Assembly (NCBI GenBank): GCA_958445895.1
Contig: CAUCTV010000066.1
Coordinates: 1 to 6,418, forward strand
Source of the DNA: an uncultured Collinsella sp.
GTDB taxonomy: Bacteria > Actinomycetota > Coriobacteriia > Coriobacteriales > Coriobacteriaceae
Reading direction: 5' to 3'
Length of the DNA: 6,418 nt
Below the pieces are notes generated by a model. The model saw only the letters and a list, made by a program, of their open reading frames with translations, was not told the DNA's origin and ran no database searches. The translations under genes and the position numbers were made by a program. This document shows, piece by piece, positions 1 through 5,202 of the stretch (position 1 is its first letter; each line of letters opens with the position of its first letter).

Positions 1-109
1 CCAAAAACTTGAGGGCAAAGCGGGCAAGCATCTCATCGCCCATCAGCCGAGCGCACGCGTCATCATAATTGGCGCCAATCTTCTCATACGCCTCACGCAT
101 GGAAATCAT
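1..109 (-). CDS. Hpt-domain phosphotransfer protein, N-terminal part only
   Basis: The reading frame starts at ATG 109-107 and runs off the left edge after 36 codons (MISMREAYEKIGANYDDACA... ending FALKFL). The pattern of an initial short helix, 'YEKIGANYDD', then 'RLMGDEMLARFALKFL' is typical of the start of small stand-alone Hpt proteins, which carry phosphate on a histidine between sensor kinases and receiver domains in the cytoplasm. The phosphorylatable His would lie beyond the window, so the call rests on the N-terminal pattern alone. An AAAGGAG Shine-Dalgarno (complement of about 119-125) lies 8 bases before the ATG, which favours this start over the second ATG at 100-98. Only 23 bases separate it from the stop of the upstream signalling gene, so the two are very likely co-transcribed, and this protein may phosphorylate that gene's receiver domain. 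Confidence 0.7.
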   Translation of the reverse strand, partial: MISMREAYEKIGANYDDACARLMGDEMLARFALKFL

Positions 110-132
110 GGGTTAAAACTCCTTTGGTCAAA

Positions 133-2013
133 CTAAATCGTGGGAAACGCGACGACGTCAGCGGGGCGTGCCAACGTCTCGGCAATTTGGTCTTGCACCT
201 CGAGCAGGCAGTCGAGCAGCAGCGGGTTAAAGGTACCGCACTTACCGTCCAGGATCATCTGGATCGCTTCCTCGTGCGGGATAGCATCCTTGTACACGCG
301 CACGCTCGTCAGCGCATCGTACACGTCGGCCACCGAAACCACCTGCGCGGCGATGGGGATATCGTCGCCCTTAAGGCCGTCGGGATAACCCCTGCCATCC
401 CAACGCTCGTGGTGCCAGCGCGCAATCTGGTACGCATATTCCATAAGCGCATTGCCGGCGTGATGGCGGCCCAGTTCGAGCAGCATGTCGGCGCCGATCG
501 TGGTATGCGTCTTCATAATCTCGAATTCCTCGGACGTGAGGCGCCCGGGCTTGTTGAGAATCGCATCGTCAATCGACATCTTGCCGATATCGTGCAGCGC
601 CGAAGCCAGAGCAATCGTGGAGCGTTCCTCATTGTCGAGGAAGATATTGTCACTACGCTGGACCAGGCAGCCAAGCAGCAGCTCGGTCAGCTTCTCGATA
701 TTCGTAACGTGCCTGCCGCTCTCGCCATTGCGAAGCTCCATGACACCGGCCATGATGTCGATGAGCATGCGACTGTTCTTGACACGCTCGTTGTACTGCT
801 GGGACAGCAGGCTCGTCAGACGGCGCTGTTTGGCGTATAGGCGGATGGTGTTGCTTACACGGCGGCGCACGACACGGGAGTCAAACGGGCGGTTGATATA
901 GTCCGAGGCGCCCAGCTCGTACGCGCGCAGAACCATATCATCGGAATCTTCGCTCGAGATCATGATGACAGGCAGATTGTCGATACCCGTTCGGCGCGAC
1001 AGATCGGCCAGCACCTCAAAGCCGCTTATGCCCGGCATGACAATGTCCAGCAGCACGAGCGACAACTCATCGCCATAGCGGTCGACCATGTCGAGCGCCG
1101 CACGACCGTTATCGGCCTCGAGGATACAGTACTCGTCCTTGAGCATCTCGTTGAGAATGACTCGGTTCATCTCGGAGTCATCGACAATAAGCACCAAAGG
1201 CTTTTCGCTTTGGAAGGCCTCGATGGAATCGGCATCGGTCACGACCGTACCGGCTTTTGCCTTAGCGCGGCTCAATAACTGGACAGCGCGGCCAACGCCC
1301 TCATCGACCGTCTCGCCATGAATGCGAACGCCACCAACACATGCCGTCAAGCTCATGTACTCATGGCCCGGAATAATCGTGGCACGAACGGCATCGGACA
1401 CCTGATGCAGGCGACGGGCGAAGTCATCGGAGGGAATATTGGGCATGACAACCACAAACTTGTCGCAGCCATAGCGCACAAGCTCGTCAGTCGAACGAAT
1501 TCCGCTGCGTATGGCTGTCGCCACAGCACCGAGCGCAAGGTCGCCGGCATGACGGCCACACGTATCGTTGAAGACCCTAAAATCATCAAGGTCGATCATC
1601 GCAACGCCGGCATTCATACGGGCGCCGCGAAGCTTTTCCTCGTAATACCGGCGATTGTGTACACTCGTCAGCACATCGGTGTAGACAAGGTCCTCTTCTG
1701 CAGCCTCTTGCTCATCGATCGGACGCACCATCAGCAGGACGTGAGGCTCGCCCTCGACCTTCAGAGGGCGCAGGCGAGCGCGGTACTCAACGCCATCGTT
1801 GAGCAGCCGTTCCGACACCTCATCGGAATCTGTCAAGGCCTCAAGGCTCGACTGACGCAGACAAGGGCACCGATCGCCGGCGAGTAGGCAGTTAGGCTCG
1901 CTCTTAATCTGATCGGCCGACAGCAAACGTACCACGGGGTAGGTCTTCGCGACACGGGCGACCTCGGCGGCAGCCTCCTCGTCGGTTAGATTGGCCTCGT
2001 GATTATTGAGCAT
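133..2013 (-). CDS. PAS-like / degenerate GGDEF / receiver / HD-GYP signalling protein
   Basis: This 626-residue protein is soluble, with no membrane segment visible. Residues 1-105 look PAS-like, with Cys42, Cys49 and Cys51. Residues about 108-262 form a GGDEF fold: the opening DVLTSVHNRR, Asp141, Asn149-Asp150 and Asp158 are kept, but the signature is RYGCDKF (180-186), so GGDEF became GCDKF. The upstream I-site RSTD (173-176) is intact at the spacing known from PleD. Residues about 272-390 are a receiver domain with acidic Asp278/279 and phospho-acceptor Asp323; the usual Lys before PF is Arg375. Residues about 405-615 are HD-GYP, with His435, His474-Asp475, Lys478, His503, HHERWDGRGYP (534-544) and Asp563 all present. 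The HD-GYP half is therefore probably an active cyclic-di-GMP phosphodiesterase, while the GGDEF half is probably only regulatory. The start has an AAAGGG Shine-Dalgarno 6 bases upstream. The Hpt gene follows directly. Confidence 0.93.
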   Translation of the reverse strand: MLNNHEANLTDEEAAAEVARVAKTYPVVRLLSADQIKSEPNCLLAGDRCPCLRQSSLEALTDSDEVSERLLNDGVEYRARLRPLKVEGEPHVLLMVRPIDEQEAAEEDLVYTDVLTSVHNRRYYEEKLRGARMNAGVAMIDLDDFRVFNDTCGRHAGDLALGAVATAIRSGIRSTDELVRYGCDKFVVVMPNIPSDDFARRLHQVSDAVRATIIPGHEYMSLTACVGGVRIHGETVDEGVGRAVQLLSRAKAKAGTVVTDADSIEAFQSEKPLVLIVDDSEMNRVILNEMLKDEYCILEADNGRAALDMVDRYGDELSLVLLDIVMPGISGFEVLADLSRRTGIDNLPVIMISSEDSDDMVLRAYELGASDYINRPFDSRVVRRRVSNTIRLYAKQRRLTSLLSQQYNERVKNSRMLIDIMAGVMELRNGESGRHVTNIEKLTELLLGCLVQRSDNIFLDNEERSTIALASALHDIGKMSIDDAILNKPGRLTSEEFEIMKTHTTIGADMLLELGRHHAGNALMEYAYQIARWHHERWDGRGYPDGLKGDDIPIAAQVVSVADVYDALTSVRVYKDAIPHEEAIQMILDGKCGTFNPLLLDCLLEVQDQIAETLARPADVVAFPTI

Positions 2014-2037
2014 ATGGGGCCCTTTCGATAGTTTCGC

Positions 2038-2066
2038 ATGGTAGCGGTGGGTTCCAAATGTTACAA
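2038..2066 (-). promoter_or_regulatory. Candidate promoter of the HD-GYP signalling gene
   Basis: Read on the minus strand, TTGTAA (complement of 2061-2066) and TACCAT (complement of 2038-2043) are separated by exactly 17 bases. Each hexamer matches the sigma-70 type consensus at 4 of 6 positions. Transcription would begin near 2031, leaving a leader of roughly 18 bases that includes the Shine-Dalgarno. The palindrome at 2059-2074 lies over the -35 element. No experiment supports it; it is a pattern match only. Confidence 0.4.
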
Positions 2067-2074
2067 GAGTAACA
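2059..2074. promoter_or_regulatory. Perfect palindrome, candidate operator
   Basis: TGTTAC-aaga-GTAACA is a perfect inverted repeat with 6-base arms. It covers the -35 hexamer of the candidate promoter of the signalling gene, a position where a bound dimeric repressor would block RNA polymerase. A further TGTTACA half-site lies at 2105-2111, 46 bases away in the same orientation. A related site (TGTTA-N6-TAAC) occurs at 3097-3111. The regulator is unknown. Confidence 0.4.
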
Positions 2075-2224
2075 CCTTGCCGATGCAGGTAGGCACGTGA
2101 ATGCTGTTACATTTTTATGAGTTGGCAGACGGCGCGATTGAAGCCGCAGACGTGAGGTTTTGAGCACATTTGTTAACACGGCCGAAACGTTTGCGGATGG
2201 AGCCTGCTTTGGCTATTGCGGGTG

Positions 2225-3022
2225 CTAGAACCCCAGGATGCCACGGACAGCCCGGGCAGCCGCTGCCGGACGATCGCGCAGGCCGTTGTGCGCCCCGGGA
2301 ATCGTTACGAGCGGACAGTCCAAAAGCTCAGCCGCCATCCTCGTGCCCGCCTCGCGGGGCGTGCCAATCGAGAGCTCGCCCAGGAGCACAGCGGCCACCG
2401 TTTTTGACGCGCGAACGCTATTCCAATCGGGAACGCAGGTCATAGTAATCCCGTATTCGTTCGCCATGAAACTGCGGCCGTTGCGCAGGGCATGCTTGGC
2501 TTCCGCCTCGGTTAACTTGGGGGCCTCAGGATCCGAATCGCCGATGGCGCCCAGGAAGGCCCGTAATGCCCTGGAGACCTTTCCCGCGGCGATCATCTCG
2601 AGCAAAACTGGGGCCGCGCCCAGGCCGGCACCCTCATCCGTCACGGCGGGTTCATGCAGAATCGCACGCGAGATTATGGCGGGGTTTGCACGGAGAAGCT
2701 CCAGGGTCACCAGCGTACCGGCACTGTGCGCGAGCACGTTTGCCGGAGTGCCAATATGCTCGATAACGGCCTGCAGGTCGGCGGCCTGGGCGACGAGGTC
2801 GTAGCGTCCGTCTGCAGCGTCGCCGCTCTCGCCGCAACCGCGGCGGTCGTAGGCAATAACGCGGTAGTCACAGGCGAGCTCGCGGGCGATGGCGTCAAAA
2901 AAGACGCCGTCGACGCAGGCGCCGTGCACGCACACCAAGGCAGGAGCATCAGGCGACACATCCGGGCCGGCATATTCGCGACAGGCGATCGTGATGCCCG
3001 CATTCTCGACCGTAAAATCCAT
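2225..3022 (-). CDS. Alpha/beta-fold hydrolase
   Basis: The 265-residue cytoplasmic protein has the alpha/beta-hydrolase order: oxyanion-loop VCVHG (30-34), YDRRGCGES (58-66), nucleophile elbow LAHSAG with Ser100, and a late histidine in IPGAHNGLRDRP (His245). The acid is likely Glu216 in LLGELS or a nearby residue. The elbow is A-H-S-A-G rather than the commoner G-x-S-x-G, which is seen in many family members. The substrate cannot be told from the sequence; an esterase, lipase-like or C-C bond hydrolase are all possible. There is no signal peptide. The ATG at 3022-3020 has only a weak GGGA Shine-Dalgarno about 8 bases upstream; the ATG at 3035-3033 is out of frame. It is read away from the radical SAM gene and is followed after 211 bases by the signalling gene on the same strand. 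No intrinsic terminator is evident after its stop. Confidence 0.9.
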   Translation of the reverse strand: MDFTVENAGITIACREYAGPDVSPDAPALVCVHGACVDGVFFDAIARELACDYRVIAYDRRGCGESGDAADGRYDLVAQAADLQAVIEHIGTPANVLAHSAGTLVTLELLRANPAIISRAILHEPAVTDEGAGLGAAPVLLEMIAAGKVSRALRAFLGAIGDSDPEAPKLTEAEAKHALRNGRSFMANEYGITMTCVPDWNSVRASKTVAAVLLGELSIGTPREAGTRMAAELLDCPLVTIPGAHNGLRDRPAAAARAVRGILGF

Positions 3023-3096
3023 ACTGTGTTCCCATCGTCAATGCCCATCCAGTTGCACGTCAGTACGGTTGGATAGACCCGCATTGCCTTACGCCT

Positions 3097-3111
3097 TGTT
3101 AACAGCTTAAC
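3097..3111. promoter_or_regulatory. Imperfect palindrome in divergent region, candidate operator
   Basis: TGTTA-acagct-TAAC has arms GTTAA (3098-3102) and TTAAC (3107-3111) that are perfect inverted repeats. It shares the TGTTA-N6-TAAC frame with the palindrome at 2059-2074. It lies 75 bases upstream of the hydrolase start and about 100 bases upstream of the likely radical SAM promoter. The octamer TGTTAACA inside it (3097-3104) also occurs at 2171-2178. The regulatory role is inferred. Confidence 0.25.
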
Positions 3112-3174
3112 TGTACCCGACCTGAGGCTTTTCATGGCACGGCATCATGAGCGACGTGAAAAAACGAAACTTGT

Positions 3175-3199
3175 AAAGCAAGAGCCCGCGCCTTGCTTT
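3175..3199. repeat. Short inverted repeat upstream of the radical SAM gene
   Basis: AAAGCAAG (3175-3182) and CTTGCTTT (3192-3199) are perfect 8-base inverted arms around a 9-base GC-rich loop. It ends 8 bases before the extended -10 motif at 3208, so it covers the -35 region of that promoter. It could be a protein-binding site or a cruciform-forming sequence. There is no adjacent T-run on the plus strand, so a plus-strand terminator is unlikely. Confidence 0.35.
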
Positions 3200-3207
3200 G
3201 GAGCCGA

Positions 3208-3216
3208 TGCTATGCT
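3208..3216 (+). promoter_or_regulatory. Extended -10 promoter of the radical SAM gene
   Basis: TGC-TATGCT is an extended -10 (TGn followed by a TATAAT-like hexamer, 4 of 6 matching). No good -35 hexamer lies at normal distance, which fits an extended -10 promoter. Transcription would begin near 3223, about 25 bases before the ATG at 3248. That placement excludes the longer frame opening at 3134 as the true start. Confidence 0.4.
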
Positions 3217-3247
3217 TAGGCGCAATAGTCTTGAGGAGCATATGCCT

Positions 3248-4024
3248 ATGTCTACGTTTTTGAATGCCAGCCCCATCTTTGGGCCCGTTCGCAGCCGTCG
3301 CCTTGGTCTCTCGCTCGGCGTCAACATGATGCCGGCCAGCGGCAAAATCTGCACGTTCGACTGCGTTTACTGCGAAAACGGCCTCAACGCCGAGCGCCCC
3401 TGCCACGAGCCGTATAACACGGCTGCCGTGGTACTCGACGCGCTCGAGGCAAAGCTGCGCGAGATGGCAGCCGAGGGCGAGCTCCCCGATGTGATCACCT
3501 TCGCAGGCAACGGCGAGCCCACCGCCGCGCCGGAGTTTCCGCAGGCCATCGCCGGTGCCGTCGCACTGCGCGACGAACTTGCCCCAAACACCAAGATTGC
3601 TGTGCTCTCCAACGGCACGCGCGCCGACCGCCCCCAGGTACACGATGCGCTCATGATGGTCGACGACAACATTCTTAAGCTCGATACGGTCGACCCGGCG
3701 TTTATCCAGCTGCTCGACCAGCCTGTTGGCCCCTACGACGTCGAGCACCAGATCGAGACGTTCGCGAGCTTTGACGGTCACGTTATTATCCAGACAATCT
3801 TTTTGACCGGCGAGTATCAGGGCAAGCTCATCGACAACACCGGCGAGGAGTACGTTGCCCCCTGGCTCGCGGCGCTTGAGCGCATTCGCCCGCAAGAAGC
3901 GACCATCTACACGGTGGCGCGCGAGACACCGTTCGCCGGCCTTGCTAAAGCGGCGCCCGAGGTGCTCGACGCCATTGCCGCGCGCGTTCAAGCCCTCGGC
4001 ATTCCCTGCCAGGTGAGTTACTAG
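3248..4024 (+). CDS. Radical SAM protein, COG0731 (wybutosine-synthesis-like) family
   Basis: The product is 258 residues. It opens with FGPVRSRRLGLSLGVNMMP (11-29), the hallmark N-terminus of COG0731 iron-sulfur oxidoreductases. The 4Fe-4S/SAM motif CTFDCVYC follows, with Cys35, Cys39 and Cys42. Further family features are TFAGNGEPT (84-92), SNGT (121-124), NILKLD (141-146) and a C-terminal YTVARETP (221-228). Such proteins bind SAM at a 4Fe-4S cluster and cut it to a radical; the substrate of this bacterial branch is not established, so no gene name is given. GAGGAG at 3233-3238 is 9 bases before ATG 3248 but only 3 before ATG 3242, so 3248 is preferred. The frame stays open back to 3134, but those codons look non-coding and lie upstream of the promoter. 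It is divergent from the hydrolase and 160 bases ahead of map. Confidence 0.9.
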   Translation: MSTFLNASPIFGPVRSRRLGLSLGVNMMPASGKICTFDCVYCENGLNAERPCHEPYNTAAVVLDALEAKLREMAAEGELPDVITFAGNGEPTAAPEFPQAIAGAVALRDELAPNTKIAVLSNGTRADRPQVHDALMMVDDNILKLDTVDPAFIQLLDQPVGPYDVEHQIETFASFDGHVIIQTIFLTGEYQGKLIDNTGEEYVAPWLAALERIRPQEATIYTVARETPFAGLAKAAPEVLDAIAARVQALGIPCQVSY

Positions 4025-4065
4025 CAAAACCACGCAGCAGCTAGTGCCCGCCATCCCGCCCCATC

Positions 4066-4132
4066 AGTTGCGGTGATATAGTTCCTATTTGTGCTGTTAA
4101 ACCGCTTAAATCGGAACTATATCACCGCAACT
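4066..4132. repeat. Perfect 20-bp inverted repeat between radical SAM gene and map
   Basis: AGTTGCGGTGATATAGTTCC (4066-4085) is matched exactly by its reverse complement at 4113-4132, around a 27-base spacer. After one mismatch the pairing continues inward for four more bases (ATTT 4087-4090 with AAAT 4108-4111). The right arm runs into a short TTTT (4132-4135), so the hairpin could end transcripts of the radical SAM gene. The arms are far longer than a usual terminator stem and the loop is large, so a dispersed palindromic repeat or small non-autonomous mobile element is as likely. Its right end abuts the weak -35 region of the map promoter. Confidence 0.85.
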
Positions 4133-4159
4133 TTTATGGCCGCGTGGGTGGGCTATACT
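4132..4159 (+). promoter_or_regulatory. Candidate promoter of map
   Basis: TATACT at 4154-4159 matches the -10 consensus at 5 of 6 positions. A weak -35 (TTTTAT, 4132-4137) sits 16 bases upstream, touching the end of the large inverted repeat. Transcription would begin near 4166, giving a leader of about 19 bases that carries the AAAGGA Shine-Dalgarno at 4171-4176. Confidence 0.5.
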
Positions 4160-4184
4160 AGCTGCGAATGAAAGGAAGTTAGCC

Positions 4185-5072
4185 ATGTATGACAAAGGAC
4201 CCGTGCCCGGCCGCAACGACGCTTGCTGGTGCGGCAGCGGCAAGAAATATAAGAAATGCCATAGCACCTTCGACGAGCGCCTCGAGCGCTTGTGGGAAGA
4301 GGGCTGGGAGGTTCTGCCCCGCACGCTCTACAAGACGCCCGCCGATATCGAGGGCATCAAGCGCTCCGCCGCCATCAACGTGGGCGTGCTCGACTACGTA
4401 GGCGAGCACATCGCCGCGGGCATGACCACCAACCAGATCGACCAGATGATCTACGACTACACCGTCGAGCACGGCGGCACGCCGGCCGACCTCAACTACG
4501 AGGGCTACCCCAAGAGCGTGTGCACCTCGATCAATGATGTGGTCTGCCACGGCATCCCCTGCGATGCGGACATGCTGCACGAGGGCGACATCATCAACGT
4601 GGACTGCTCCACGATCTTGGACGGCTACTTTAGCGACTCGAGCCGTATGTTCTGCATCGGCGAAGTCTCGGCCGAGCGCCAGCGCCTGGTCGACGTCACC
4701 CGCGCCAGCGTGGAGGCGGGTCTGGCGGCCGTCAAGCCGTGGTTGCCGCTGTCCGTGATGGCCGAGGCCGTGCAAAAGACGGTCGAAGACGCCGGCTTTA
4801 GCGTGGTGCGCGAGTACGGCGGACACGGCATCGGTAAGGAGTTCCACGAGGACCCGTTTGTGGGCTTTACCACCGAGGCGCCCGATGTGGACACCATCAT
4901 GGCTCCGGGCATGGTCTTTACCATCGAGCCTATGGTCAATGCCGGAGCGCCCGACATCAAGATTAGCAAGGGCGATGGTTGGTGCGTGCGCACCAAGGAC
5001 GGCAGCGATTCGGCCCAGTGCGAGGTACAGCTCGTGGTGACCGAGGACGGCTACGAGCTGCTGAGCTGGTAG
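4185..5072 (+). CDS. map: Methionine aminopeptidase type I with N-terminal SEC-C motif
   Basis: The 295-residue enzyme removes the initiator methionine from new proteins in the cytoplasm. Residues 9-26 (GRNDACWCGSGKKYKKCH) form a SEC-C zinc motif with Cys14, Cys16, Cys25 and His26, as in the SecA tail. Residues about 48-295 are the pita-bread catalytic domain. Metal ligands by comparison with E. coli MetAP are Asp140, Asp151, His214, Glu248 and Glu280; substrate-contact histidines are His122 (CHGIP) and His221 (FHEDP). The spacings 140-151, 151-214 and 214-221 equal those of the E. coli enzyme, so it should be active. SEC-C may hold the enzyme near the ribosome or protein-export machinery (inferred). 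ATG 4185 has AAAGGA 8 bases upstream. The gene has its own promoter and terminator, so it is probably a single-gene unit. It lacks the secY-adk-infA neighbourhood often seen for map. Confidence 0.97.
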   Translation: MYDKGPVPGRNDACWCGSGKKYKKCHSTFDERLERLWEEGWEVLPRTLYKTPADIEGIKRSAAINVGVLDYVGEHIAAGMTTNQIDQMIYDYTVEHGGTPADLNYEGYPKSVCTSINDVVCHGIPCDADMLHEGDIINVDCSTILDGYFSDSSRMFCIGEVSAERQRLVDVTRASVEAGLAAVKPWLPLSVMAEAVQKTVEDAGFSVVREYGGHGIGKEFHEDPFVGFTTEAPDVDTIMAPGMVFTIEPMVNAGAPDIKISKGDGWCVRTKDGSDSAQCEVQLVVTEDGYELLSW

Positions 5073-5081
5073 CCGTGGATG

Positions 5082-5129
5082 CGCCGGATGCTGACGGGCA
5101 CGCTCGTCTAGCATCCGGCGTTTTTGTTT
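5082..5129 (+). terminator. Intrinsic terminator of map
   Basis: CGCCGGATGCT (5082-5092) pairs perfectly with AGCATCCGGCG (5110-5120). GACG (5093-5096) with CGTC (5105-5108) extends the stem past a single bulged T at 5109. The T-rich tail TTTTTGTTT follows at once (5121-5129). It starts 9 bases after the map stop codon and separates map from the dehydrogenase gene. Confidence 0.93.
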
Positions 5130-5147
5130 GAACGTTTTGCCTGATAA

Positions 5148-5184
5148 AACCTGCCAAAATAAACCTGTCCCTTTTTGGTAGGTT
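5148..5184 (+). promoter_or_regulatory. Repeat cluster and hairpin ahead of the dehydrogenase gene
   Basis: AACCTGCCAAAA (5148-5159) pairs with TTTTGGTAGGTT (5173-5184) along 12 positions, 11 Watson-Crick and one G-U, around a 13-base spacer. Inside the spacer is another copy of the core, AACCTGTCC (5162-5170), in direct orientation 14 bases after the first. The core AACCT(G/A)(C/T)C thus occurs three times in 37 bases. The cluster ends 6 bases before the AGAGGA Shine-Dalgarno (5191-5196), so it could be a multi-site operator or a leader hairpin affecting translation. A small palindrome GTTTT-N7-AAAAC (5134-5150) is just upstream. No convincing promoter hexamers were found. Confidence 0.4.
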
Positions 5185-5202
5185 GAGCGGAGAGGACTGC
5201 TT

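Noticed and set aside
124..840. Long open frame on the plus strand opposite the HD-GYP gene
   Set aside because: It lies wholly antisense to the well-supported HD-GYP region and shows no recognisable domain; high-GC genes commonly leave such open antisense frames.
2181..2195. Near-palindrome CCGAAACGTTTGCGG after the hydrolase stop as a terminator
   Set aside because: The stem is too short and interrupted, the centre has no loop, and no T-run follows on the minus strand.
3134..3247. Upstream extension of the radical SAM gene to an ATG at 3134
   Set aside because: The extra residues do not resemble the family, have no Shine-Dalgarno and lie largely upstream of the extended -10 at 3208. GAGGAG is placed for ATG 3248.
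3107..4054. 315-codon open frame on the minus strand opposite the radical SAM gene
   Set aside because: The plus-strand frame has the CxxxCxxC cluster, the family hallmark N-terminus, a Shine-Dalgarno and a promoter. The antisense frame is Val/Gly/His-rich with no motif.
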